The translations under genes and the position numbers were made by a program. A stretch of 37,666 nt of DNA from an uncultured Alphaproteobacteria bacterium (lineage in GTDB: Bacteria > Pseudomonadota > Alphaproteobacteria > RF32 > CAG-239): positions 1 to 37,666 of the forward strand of contig CAKQRQ010000013.1 in NCBI GenBank assembly GCA_934271465.1, written 5' to 3'. This document shows, piece by piece, positions 8,880 to 16,123 of the stretch. The first letter of the stretch is position 1. Every line of letters starts with the position of its first letter. Below the pieces are notes generated by a model. It saw nothing but the letters and a program-made list of their open reading frames with translations. It was not told the DNA's origin and ran no database searches.

Positions 8880-9578
8880 TTAAGCGAACACATCGCCCAC
8901 AGAGATTCTTTTTGTTTCTTTTTCTTGTTCTAACAACAAAAAGCCCTGTTCGTCAATCCCTTTAAACACGCCGATTTGCGTTTTATTGCCCTGAGTTACT
9001 CTGATTTTCTGCCCCAGACGATAGGCATATTGAAGCCATAAGTCGTTGACTTTTGCCTCAGGAAGCGCCAAAATCTTATCAAACTGCCGCAGATAAGCTC
9101 TTAAAAAAGCTTCCCTCGATATTTCAAAACCCAGCCGTTTCAGATTGGTTGTCGGATATATTACTTCGGAAGAATCCGGCGAAAAGGTCAGATTGACACC
9201 CGTGCCGATAATTACCCGCCCGTCGGAAGCGGTTTCTATTAAAATGCCGCAGAGCTTTTGCCCGTCAATCAGCAAATCATTCGGCCATTTGATATTAATT
9301 TTAAGTCCCGTCGTCAACTCGGCAACTGTTTCGGCCAGAGCCACAGATGTTCCGAATACAATTTGAGCCATGGGCTGCGCGGGCTTAAAAATCTGGCTCA
9401 TCATCAAATTTCCCTCTTGGGACAGCCATGTCCGCCCGCGTCGGCCACGGCCGTTGGTTTGTCGTAAAGCCGTCACAACAACCTTGTCTTGAATATAGGT
9501 TGGGGCAATATCGTTGGTCGAGCCCACTTCGTCGTAATCAATCCAAAGCCAATTTTCTAACTTTATTTCACGAGGCAT
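8880..9578 (-). CDS. birA: Biotin--[acetyl-CoA-carboxylase] ligase (no repressor domain)
   Basis: This enzyme makes biotinyl-AMP and transfers biotin to the carrier protein of acetyl-CoA carboxylase. The biotin/ATP-binding loop GRGRRGRTW (about residues 43-51) and the catalytic-core motif KWPNDLLIDGQKLCGILIE are both present. A small SH3-like C-terminal domain follows. At 232 residues it lacks the N-terminal winged helix of E. coli BirA, so it should be the enzyme only, not a repressor. Its ATG (9578) comes one base after the nuoN stop, which suggests translational coupling. Confidence 0.94.
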   Translation of the reverse strand: MPREIKLENWLWIDYDEVGSTNDIAPTYIQDKVVVTALRQTNGRGRRGRTWLSQEGNLMMSQIFKPAQPMAQIVFGTSVALAETVAELTTGLKINIKWPNDLLIDGQKLCGILIETASDGRVIIGTGVNLTFSPDSSEVIYPTTNLKRLGFEISREAFLRAYLRQFDKILALPEAKVNDLWLQYAYRLGQKIRVTQGNKTQIGVFKGIDEQGFLLLEQEKETKRISVGDVFA

Positions 9579-9579
9579 T

Positions 9580-11004
9580 TCAGTATATTCCTTTCACAAT
9601 CAAAAATGCATCTCTGAACAGCCAGCTTGGATTTATCAGTGAAATCAAAATAACAACCGCATTGATAAACAGGCAAATATATATGGCTTTGTCGGGGCGG
9701 TCGTATTTGACAAGGGGCTGCTCAAAATAGACTGTCCGAATAACTTGCAAACAGGCATTCGCGACAAACAACAAGCTCACAAAGATACTACCCAAACGCC
9801 AAAAATCTCCCGCAGCTGTCAGATTATGCGCGACAGACAGATAGCCGAAAAAGCCCAAAGTCGGCGCTAATCCTATCAACGAAAACATAAAGACCATCAA
9901 AGTGGCCGACATATAGGGACGCGTTTGGCTGAAACCGGACATTTCTCGCAGCTCGCTTAAGTAATCGCCCTTGGACTTGAAACCTAAAAAGACCGTGTAA
10001 ATGCCCGCAAAGGCCAAAATCATAATAACCATATAGGCGAAAGCCGCTATAATGCGGTTTTCATCAAAACCGGTCAGGCTCATCAAGACAAGCCCCTGCC
10101 CGTAAATCCATACATAGGCAAAGAGCCTGCGGATATTCGACTCACGATTGGCTGACAAGGCCCCTATTAAAAGCGACAATGCCGCAACTCCCGTCAAAAC
10201 AGGCTCCAAAAACCCGTTCAAAGGAGCAAAACACTCCTGCATCAGGTTTATCAAGACGCCTAAATAAATCAGCGGCGGAACCAAAGTCATAAAGCCGCAT
10301 ACCGGCAAAACGCCATTGGAGATAAAAGCAATAAACCACCCGTGAAACGGCACCAAAGCCATTGTAAACAGCAGCGCCGACAGCATGGCCGCGACAGCCG
10401 CTTTGATTGCCCATGTTTCGCTTTTTGGGGAGCTTAAAAAGGCCTTAACCGCCGCATAATCCAAACTGCCGGCCTGTGCCGACACAACAGCCGCGCCGGC
10501 CGCAAAAATTCCGCCGAAAACCAGCGCGCTCACCCCATAAGCCCATGCGGCTTTTTTGACCTTGTCAAAATCCCAATGCCGGCTGATTAACAGGCAGGAC
10601 AACACCAAGATAAGCGGCAGGCAGACAGCCAATGTCATCAATGACGAGGCGGAAACGGTTATTTCCAACACAAGCATAAGCGCCATCACAACTAAAAAAT
10701 AGCTGTAAGAGGTGCGGTTTTTGTTCAAAAACCATTTGGACGACAAATAAAACCACGCCCAAGCCAGCAGGCTCACAAAGACTTTAAATAACGTTGAAAA
10801 AGGCGTATTCCGCCATACCTCTGGAAAGGCGCTTTTGTTATAAAACACAACAGACGCCGCCAAAAACAACGCCAGAAAAAACTGCGCCAGTGAAAAAAAC
10901 GTTTTGGAGGTCTTTTCTTCTCTGAAGATGTTGACCAGCCACGCCACAGGAAAAAACAATATCAGGCAAATTTCGGGCAATAATATGAACCAGTTTTGAA
11001 ACAT
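9580..11004 (-). CDS. nuoN: NADH-quinone oxidoreductase subunit N-like protein, divergent
   Basis: This is a polytopic membrane protein of 474 residues with about 13-14 hydrophobic segments and an antiporter-like core. The start ATG 11004 has AAGGAG (11016-11011) 6 nt upstream and lies 10 nt after the nuoM stop; a longer reading from 11031 would overlap nuoM. Position between nuoM and birA identifies it as nuoN. The core keeps the LVPFHGW segment (218-223). Residues expected for proton transfer look absent: no Lys before LVPFH (TMALVPFH), no Lys in the following helix (LVPPLIYLG), and no Glu in the fifth helix region. This comparison is from memory of the family and needs an alignment. Confidence 0.82.
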   Translation of the reverse strand: MFQNWFILLPEICLILFFPVAWLVNIFREEKTSKTFFSLAQFFLALFLAASVVFYNKSAFPEVWRNTPFSTLFKVFVSLLAWAWFYLSSKWFLNKNRTSYSYFLVVMALMLVLEITVSASSLMTLAVCLPLILVLSCLLISRHWDFDKVKKAAWAYGVSALVFGGIFAAGAAVVSAQAGSLDYAAVKAFLSSPKSETWAIKAAVAAMLSALLFTMALVPFHGWFIAFISNGVLPVCGFMTLVPPLIYLGVLINLMQECFAPLNGFLEPVLTGVAALSLLIGALSANRESNIRRLFAYVWIYGQGLVLMSLTGFDENRIIAAFAYMVIMILAFAGIYTVFLGFKSKGDYLSELREMSGFSQTRPYMSATLMVFMFSLIGLAPTLGFFGYLSVAHNLTAAGDFWRLGSIFVSLLFVANACLQVIRTVYFEQPLVKYDRPDKAIYICLFINAVVILISLINPSWLFRDAFLIVKGIY

Positions 11005-11014
11005 TGCTTTCTCC

Positions 11015-12445
11015 TTAGCGCCCCACAACAAACCACAAAGGCCTGATGAACGACATCAACAACACAAACATAATAAACAGCATAAAGACAAATTCTCCCG
11101 CGGGCAAATCGTCGCTTTTGCCAAGAGCGCAGTCTTTCGACTCCGTCTTGAGGCGGAACATTTCTTCAATCAGACTGCCGGCAACAATCAAAAATGACAC
11201 AATCAAGACCATGCCCATTTGGATATTGCCTGCCAACAGAGTCGACAATATCAAAAAGTTATTGGTAAACACCGCCGAAACCGGAAAACCTATCGCGGCA
11301 ACGGTTATAAAAGAATAGACCAAAGAGAGCCTTTTTGCCCGACACAAAAAGCCTTCGTCCGTTGTGTCTTGCGAATCGGACTTTGAGCGGATATAGGCCG
11401 ACAAGCTCTCCAGTGCGCCCGCAATAATCAAAAAGCCGAACAGCGCATATCCGATATTGGCCACAATCTGCTTGTTTTGGCTGAAGATGCCCAAAAGATA
11501 CATAATATAGCCGACTGTCACATAGGCAAAAATTTTGTATTGGGATTCTTTATTGCTTAACCCGATAAGTCCGATAAACAGCATGGTTACCGTTCCGATG
11601 ACATTGACCCAGACAAAATATTGCGATACCTCAAGCGGAATATACCGCGGCCAAAAGCGAATCAGTCCGTATATGCCGCTCAGAGGCAAGACGGCCGACG
11701 CAATAAATACCAGTGGATTTTTTATCTTTGACGAAATGGAGGCAATCCAATAGTGAAACGGCCACACCGGAATACGCGAGATAAAACCCAAAGCCAGCAA
11801 GCCGAATATCCAATAGCCATGATGTTTTTTCCAAAGGATTTTAGGGGCTTTGTCCAAAGTCAGGCTGCCATAGGCTTGGTAGATGAGCAAAATGCCCACA
11901 AACAACACAAGCGCCCCTATCAGGTTATAGAGCAAAAAGCCGTCCGTCCGTTCAGTCTTTTTGAGCCCGCCGGAGAGACCTATCAACATAAATAACGGCA
12001 GCAAAACCGCCTCAAAAAAGATAAAAAACGAGAAAATATCCGCCGCGACAAACAAGCCGGTCGACATACTCAAGAATAGCAGTGTAAAGACCATGGTCGA
12101 CTTTTGGCGCGCCGTTTCCGAACGTGAAAAGATAATTCCTGTCAAAATAACCAGATGAACAGCCAAAATCATCAACAAAGACAAATTGTCGACCGCAAAA
12201 ACAAGATTGATGTCAGGAACAGGCAGCCAATTAAATTTTTCAAACAACTGCAAATGCGGTTTGTTCTCGTCTATCAACATAAATACACGCCAGATTAAAA
12301 CCAGATTAGCAATAATTGTAAAAATGGCAACGTTTGAGCCGTTATGCGTGCGGGACAGGTCGTCCTCTTTGGAAGTCAACACAAATAACATCCCCAAAAA
12401 AGGGACACAGACAATCAATGTCAAAATTGCAAACGGATCAGTCAT
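11015..12445 (-). CDS. nuoM: NADH-quinone oxidoreductase subunit M-like protein, divergent
   Basis: This is an antiporter-like membrane subunit of 476 residues with many hydrophobic helices. I take ATG 12445, which overlaps the nuoL stop as ATGA, rather than the longer frame from 12469. The fifth-helix glutamate is kept (E145 in FFIFFEAVLLP). The following channel looks altered: the family's Lys before the Pro-Phe-His-Trp segment is Arg (R224 in SRIPVWPFHYW). The PDAH loop after it is replaced by IASISSKIKNP, and the next helix reads AVLPLSGIYGLIRF, where the usual Lys is Leu. It is intact and full length, so it seems to be maintained, but its pumping role is doubtful. Confidence 0.85.
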   Translation of the reverse strand: MTDPFAILTLIVCVPFLGMLFVLTSKEDDLSRTHNGSNVAIFTIIANLVLIWRVFMLIDENKPHLQLFEKFNWLPVPDINLVFAVDNLSLLMILAVHLVILTGIIFSRSETARQKSTMVFTLLFLSMSTGLFVAADIFSFFIFFEAVLLPLFMLIGLSGGLKKTERTDGFLLYNLIGALVLFVGILLIYQAYGSLTLDKAPKILWKKHHGYWIFGLLALGFISRIPVWPFHYWIASISSKIKNPLVFIASAVLPLSGIYGLIRFWPRYIPLEVSQYFVWVNVIGTVTMLFIGLIGLSNKESQYKIFAYVTVGYIMYLLGIFSQNKQIVANIGYALFGFLIIAGALESLSAYIRSKSDSQDTTDEGFLCRAKRLSLVYSFITVAAIGFPVSAVFTNNFLILSTLLAGNIQMGMVLIVSFLIVAGSLIEEMFRLKTESKDCALGKSDDLPAGEFVFMLFIMFVLLMSFIRPLWFVVGR

Positions 12446-14079
12446 TTGAGATATATCCCCATATAACAAGCCAGCGCCGCCAATCCGGCCAAAATTCCAA
12501 GCAGACTCGACCAGACAACGTTTTCCTGCATTTTGTGCAACAATGACACGGCCATGCCTTCCAGCGACGAGATTGAGCCGATGATATTGCGCTCAATAAC
12601 CACAAAGTCAAAAGCCAACCACAAGATACGCCCCAGCCACTTCAATGGCATCACAATAAGATGTTGATACAGTATGCCGCAGATGTCTGTCCGCCACAGC
12701 CGCGCCGCGCCGATTTTAAGCAACAGCCCCGTCGGCCACAGCAGAAGCCCCGCCGCAAACAGGCCGCACAACACGCCCCATTCGGGCAATTTTTGAGCCG
12801 GAATCTGAGACAATATTCCGCCGCAACCTAAAAAAATCGGCACAATATACAACCAACCGGCATTTTTGGCAAACGCGCGGACTTTGTCATCAACGGAAGC
12901 CCGCGCAAGGTAAATTTCTTTAATTCCGGCGGCAAAGGCAAGAATCAGCGCGCTTTCGAACCAAATTCCCTGCCCAAGCAAAAGCGCGGCAACCGCGCCT
13001 GCAAGCAGTATTGTCAAAAGGAAATTTATTTTGGTCAGGCGCCAAAACCCGCCCAAATGCGCGGTGTCATCTTCGCCGGATGCCGCTGTCAGAGCCAATA
13101 ACAGCACTAGCGATATCGCAAAAGCGGCGCTTAACAGAATCGGCAGCGCGTAAAGTGCCTGAGGAGCAACTAAAATTCGGGCGGCCAACAGAGCATAAAC
13201 CGCCAAAGACAAGCCAAGAGCCTTTGATTTGAGGCTGTTGTCGCAAACCGCAGCCACGCAAGCGGCTCCGACCGAGGCATAAGCCCACCCTTCAAAAAAG
13301 CGGCAAGCCACCGGCGAGGCCGTGACAAGCGGCGTCAATTTGAACAACAGCAACAGCCCCGAAACCGGCAGAGACAAAAACATTACGGAAATAATCCGGC
13401 TGAAGCTTTCGTTCCGAAAGCTTAGATATTGGCCGTTTGCAAGCAAAAATCCGCTTTTGCACGCCACGGCCGCGGCAACTAAAAAGGCCGTCAAGTCCTT
13501 GTGCCGTCCGCTTTCGGCATAGTCGGCCAAGGTATTCAAGCTGACGCTGGAGGTGGAGCCATAGACAATGCTTAGAGCTGTAAACACGGCCATTTCGGCA
13601 AAAAAGCCATAGATGAAAATCCGCTTTTTGGCAGCAATTGTTTCGGGCATATAGAATCCGATGAGCGAAAACAGACATCCTGCAAACATTAACTGCAAAA
13701 AATCATGCGCGGAGACAAGCAAAATCATTGCAACAAAATTTAGTAAAATCAGCGTATTGATATGGAGAGAATGTTTTTCCTCCGCATTGATGGTGTTGAG
13801 GTAAATCACAGCTATCAGAATCCAGACCATGGATAAAAACAGGTGCTGCATTTGGGGCGATGACGTGATGTTGATATCGGCATGAAGCTCTTTATACGGG
13901 AGCCACTGATAGATAAAGCCGCCGCCGGAGGGTTGGCTGAGGCTGTCAAACAAGCAATAAGCCACGGCAGCTAAAGCCGCCAGAATCAGCACGGACCAGA
14001 TTTTTTTGCGCCGCCCCTGCGTGATGAGCAGAGAGGCCGCCGCCAAAGCAATCAGATTGATAAATAATTGTAAAGCCAT
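12442..14079 (-). CDS. nuoL: NADH-quinone oxidoreductase subunit L-like protein, highly divergent
   Basis: This is a membrane protein of 545 residues, first of the nuoL-nuoM-nuoN series. The start is ATG 14079, with AAGG 7 nt upstream; an in-frame TTG one codon earlier is less likely. The overall helix pattern and the C-terminal lateral-helix region (about 460-545) fit NuoL, but identity is weak. The glutamate of the fifth helix is missing (LMFAGCLFSLIGFY where the family has a Trp-Glu pair). The HTWLPDAM-type loop is gone, though a lysine remains (K208 in AVACKSGF). No nuoK or other nuo gene precedes it; a terminator of an unrelated gene lies 40 bp upstream. Position gives the call more than sequence does. 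Confidence 0.75.
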   Translation of the reverse strand: MALQLFINLIALAAASLLITQGRRKKIWSVLILAALAAVAYCLFDSLSQPSGGGFIYQWLPYKELHADINITSSPQMQHLFLSMVWILIAVIYLNTINAEEKHSLHINTLILLNFVAMILLVSAHDFLQLMFAGCLFSLIGFYMPETIAAKKRIFIYGFFAEMAVFTALSIVYGSTSSVSLNTLADYAESGRHKDLTAFLVAAAVACKSGFLLANGQYLSFRNESFSRIISVMFLSLPVSGLLLLFKLTPLVTASPVACRFFEGWAYASVGAACVAAVCDNSLKSKALGLSLAVYALLAARILVAPQALYALPILLSAAFAISLVLLLALTAASGEDDTAHLGGFWRLTKINFLLTILLAGAVAALLLGQGIWFESALILAFAAGIKEIYLARASVDDKVRAFAKNAGWLYIVPIFLGCGGILSQIPAQKLPEWGVLCGLFAAGLLLWPTGLLLKIGAARLWRTDICGILYQHLIVMPLKWLGRILWLAFDFVVIERNIIGSISSLEGMAVSLLHKMQENVVWSSLLGILAGLAALACYMGIYLK

Positions 14080-14119
14080 CAAAAAACCTTATTTTTCTTC
14101 AAATTTTGCTTTAATATAT

Positions 14120-14147
14120 AAAAAAAACAAGGGCTTTTAAAGCCCTT
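14120..14147 (-). terminator. Intrinsic terminator of the 107-residue gene
   Basis: The stem AAGGGCTTT with AAAGCCCTT (14129-14147) is followed, on the minus strand, by GTTTTTTTT (14128-14120). It lies between the 107-residue gene and nuoL, so nuoL must have its own promoter. Confidence 0.75.
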
Positions 14148-14179
14148 ATTTTGCATTGTGATTCGTTTTGCGGTTTTGG

Positions 14180-14503
14180 TTAGTTCAAAACGGCTTTTAA
14201 ATCTCTGACAAGGCGCACCGGAACCATATATTCACGGGCGACTTCGTCTCCGTCGATTTCGGCGACAAGCACCTCGTCCACCGCCTTAATGGGCTGGCGG
14301 GCGTCAGGGTTGATACCGCCCAAGAAAACGGCGCTCTCGCGACTCCGATACAGCAGAGCCGTATCGCCGCCGTCATAAACAAAACGCGGATTCTCGGGCC
14401 CGCCGCGGCGCTGTTTAATCATAATCAGGATTTCACCCGCGGCGTTTTGCAGGATTTCGTATGTGCCTTCGGATGTTTCTGCGGAATTAGTTTGATTTGA
14501 CAT
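14180..14503 (-). CDS. Conserved-looking hypothetical protein, 107 aa
   Basis: I do not recognise the family. The protein is soluble, with an acidic and polar N-terminus (MSNQTNSAETSEG). A region rich in short beta-strand-like stretches follows (YEILQNAAGEILIMIKQRR, then a Gly-rich turn), and it ends with a likely helix (VRLVRDLKAVLN). There is no signal peptide or membrane segment. A GAGG-type ribosome site precedes ATG 14503. It has its own terminator and lies between tRNA-Lys (divergent) and nuoL, the place where nuoK would be in a complete nuo operon. Codon use looks normal for the window. Confidence 0.75.
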   Translation of the reverse strand: MSNQTNSAETSEGTYEILQNAAGEILIMIKQRRGGPENPRFVYDGGDTALLYRSRESAVFLGGINPDARQPIKAVDEVLVAEIDGDEVAREYMVPVRLVRDLKAVLN

Positions 14504-14617
14504 AGTAACCTCATACCTATTTCAAGCTATTTTGAGGGCAGAATAACATCTAATTATTAACAAATAGATTACATTTTTAATTTTTTTAACTTTTTTCAAT
14601 TTTTTTTGTTTTTTTAG
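14504..14617. other. A/T-rich divergent spacer, no gene
   Basis: This stretch between the 107-residue gene and the tRNA-Lys promoter is made of T and A runs. I see no coding frame and no clear structure in it. It probably holds the promoter of the 107-residue gene. Confidence 0.4.
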
Positions 14618-14646
14618 TTGACTTACGTTTTTTTATCTTCTATACA
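14618..14646 (+). promoter_or_regulatory. Sigma-70-type promoter of tRNA-Lys
   Basis: TTGACT (14618-14623) and TATACA (14641-14646) are separated by exactly 17 bp and lie 21 bp before the tRNA. This is the clearest housekeeping promoter in the window. Confidence 0.75.
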
Positions 14647-14667
14647 TACCATCGATTATTGAAGTGA

Positions 14668-14743
14668 GGGCTCGTAGCTCAGTCGGTAGAGCATTTGACT
14701 TTTAATCAAAGGGTCGGCGGTTCGAACCCGCCCGAGCTCACCA
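14668..14743 (+). tRNA. tRNA-Lys (anticodon UUU), CCA encoded
   Basis: A full cloverleaf of 76 nt is visible. The acceptor arm GGGCTCG pairs with CGAGCTC (one G-U). The D arm is GCTC/GAGC. The anticodon arm is TTTGA/TCAAA around the loop CTTTTAA, giving anticodon TTT. The T arm is GGCGG/CCGCC around TTCGAAC. The 3' CCA is in the DNA. A terminator follows directly. Confidence 0.98.
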
Positions 14744-14746
14744 ATA

Positions 14747-14782
14747 AAAAAAGAGGATACTTGAAAAAGTATTCTCTTTTTT
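14747..14782 (+). terminator. tRNA-Lys intrinsic terminator
   Basis: A long A/T-rich stem with core GAGGATAC and GTATTCTC (one G-U) around a short GAAA-type loop ends in a T run. It starts within a few bases of the tRNA CCA. Confidence 0.75.
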
Positions 14783-14849
14783 GTAATGTGCAGAGAGGGG
14801 GAATAAAACTAAAAACTTTGAACTTATATTTTTTTATTTTACAATCTCT

Positions 14850-14966
14850 TTATCGTAACTTTTTAAATTTTCCGCCCTTTCCAATAAATTTTTTTCGTTC
14901 TTTTACGACTCTTGCAGGAATACCAGCAACAATTGTCCATTCTTTCCGTATTTCCGATCGCACCGT
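14850..14966 (-). pseudogene. Remnant 3' end of a hexapeptide-repeat acetyltransferase
   Basis: On the minus strand this frame ends EWTIVAGIPARVVKERKKF followed by a basic tail and TAA at 14850. The IVAGIPARVVK signature is the typical closing strand of left-handed beta-helix O-acetyltransferases. Upstream in the frame the sequence loses any family likeness and there is no start codon with a ribosome site. I read it as the broken tail of such a gene, lying between tRNA-Lys and a phage-like remnant. The rest of the A/T-rich gap 14784-15080 shows nothing else. Confidence 0.5.
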
Positions 14967-15116
14967 AAAAAAGCAAAAAGTTGGGAAATATTCCCCTCAT
15001 TTTATAAAGTCAACCGTATTTTTTCGACAGATGTTTCCACAGCTTGTATCCCCACCCCTTTTTTCTTTTTTTCGGCAACGGACAGGCGTTTTCAGGCGGC
15101 AAAGCAGGATCGCGCG

Positions 15117-15644
15117 GTGACGCTGGACATTTTCGACGACACCGCGGCGGCTGAGTTAATTCCCAGCATCAGAAAAGCGGTGTCGGATTGCCAAACGGCA
15201 GTTGAAACGACGGCGGCAAACGCGCAAACGGCGACGGGGCAAGCGGTGCTGGCACAGTCGGCGGCTGACAGCGCCGCAACGTCTGAAACGAACACGGCGG
15301 CAATGCTGGGAACGAAAGCCGATGTCGATTTGGGCAATCTGACGGAGAAAGGAAAAGAGCAAGTGGTAACACTGCTGATTCCTGATTATGCGGCGGGTGT
15401 TGACATCACCTCGACAAACGGCAGCTATACCGCTCCCGTGAACGGGCGCGTTTATTTCAGCATCTATGGCGGCACGGGCGGACAGATTTACGATATAACG
15501 ATTGATGGTATCACCGTTTTCGACAGTCGTGTAGTATCGTCCGGCGAATACAGGAACATCTTTTTCTATAACGTCAGAAAAGACAGCGTCATCTGCTGGA
15601 AAGCCGCGGCAAGGTCGAGCAAAACCGTATTTTATCCGTTTTAA
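15117..15644 (+). CDS. Phage tail-fibre-like protein fragment, probably 5'-truncated
   Basis: The region about residues 10-70 is an Ala/Thr/Ser-rich heptad-like stretch (AVETTAANAQTATGQAVLAQ and on), as in the coiled shafts of phage tail fibres. A compact Gly/Tyr/Val-rich C-terminal domain (about 85-175) would be the tip. The GTG at 15117 is only the first formal start. The same frame is sensible further left (RRFQAAKQDRAVTLD from about 15084) and lacks a ribosome site, so the 5' part was probably lost. G/C-rich codons contrast with the A/T-rich sequence before it. It has its own terminator. No other phage gene is nearby. Confidence 0.55.
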   Translation: MTLDIFDDTAAAELIPSIRKAVSDCQTAVETTAANAQTATGQAVLAQSAADSAATSETNTAAMLGTKADVDLGNLTEKGKEQVVTLLIPDYAAGVDITSTNGSYTAPVNGRVYFSIYGGTGGQIYDITIDGITVFDSRVVSSGEYRNIFFYNVRKDSVICWKAAARSSKTVFYPF

Positions 15645-15650
15645 ACGCCA

Positions 15651-15680
15651 AAGGAAGGGGATTATTCCCCTTCCTTTTCG
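15651..15680 (+). terminator. Terminator of the tail-fibre-like gene
   Basis: The 11-bp perfect stem AAGGAAGGGGA (15651-15661) with TCCCCTTCCTT (15666-15676) has a TTAT loop and a short T stretch. It begins 6 bp after the stop codon. Confidence 0.7.
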
Positions 15681-15698
15681 CCGCTGGCGGCGATACCG

Positions 15699-15797
15699 TC
15701 AATTTTCATAGAGTCCGTTCTTATTTGTGTATTTTTCAATCAGATAGTACGCTGTGTTTTCCAAAGAAATCGTTTTCCCGCAACTTTTGAATTTCAT
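15699..15797 (-). CDS. Possible 32-residue small ORF overlapping the broken ORF end
   Basis: An ATG at 15797 gives a 32-codon frame ending at TGA 15699. Its sequence looks protein-like (KSCGKTISLENTAYYLIEKY) although it overlaps the end of the frame at 15736-15909. A second short frame (15794-15868, beginning MDEKYDPVLYVL) ends in an ATGA overlap with it. Only one of these frames can be the real one, and a frameshift in an older gene could explain both. There is no family match and no strong ribosome site. Confidence 0.2.
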   Translation of the reverse strand: MKFKSCGKTISLENTAYYLIEKYTNKNGLYEN

Positions 15798-15909
15798 GCC
15801 AAAAGGTCTTCATACCCGTATTGTTCGGAATGCAGCACATACAGAACAGGATCGTACTTTTCATCCATTTGTCCGCGATAAAAGAAAGAAATTCCTTTTC
15901 CCCTATTTT
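15736..15909 (-). pseudogene. In-frame continuation after an ochre stop, 57 codons
   Basis: Immediately after the TAA (15910-15912) of the 51-residue gene, the same frame stays open for 57 codons to TGA at 15736. It has normal-looking composition (GEKEFLSFIADKWMKST, later WHEIQKLRENDFFGKHS). It has no start codon near its beginning and no ribosome site for its first ATG at 15864. The simplest reading is one gene of about 109 codons split by a nonsense change (a CAA or AAA codon to TAA). Functional readthrough is a less likely alternative. Confidence 0.4.
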
Positions 15910-16065
15910 TTATCTTTTTTCTCTCTCTTTATCTGTCTTCTTTTGCTCCTGTTCTTTTTGTACCTTTCGACGTATATTTTTTATTATTCCGATATATTTT
16001 CCTATGACATCCTCGTCATCCAACCCCAGATAATAAGTACGATTATCATCTTGTTTTTCAGTCAT
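15910..16065 (-). CDS. Small charged protein (51 aa) at the end of the polysaccharide cluster
   Basis: The ATG at 16065 has a strong ribosome site (GGAGGG, complement of 16073-16078) 7 nt upstream. The frame runs 51 codons to TAA. The product begins MTEKQDDNRTYYLGLDDEDV, then has a short hydrophobic or mixed stretch, and ends in a highly charged Lys/Glu/Arg helix (QKEQEQKKTDKEREK). I recognise no family. It lies 58 bp after the nucleotidyltransferase-HAD gene on the same strand and could be the last gene of that operon. It may be the front half of a longer protein cut by the TAA. Confidence 0.5.
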   Translation of the reverse strand: MTEKQDDNRTYYLGLDDEDVIGKYIGIIKNIRRKVQKEQEQKKTDKEREKR

Positions 16066-16123
16066 AATCTTTCCCTCCAAACATTTGTATATAACGGATT
16101 TTCCTTTTTATGTGTATATCACG

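Noticed and set aside
14720..16120. Search for a duplicated tRNA-Lys 3' end as an attachment site
   Set aside because: No second copy of the tRNA end was seen near the phage remnant.
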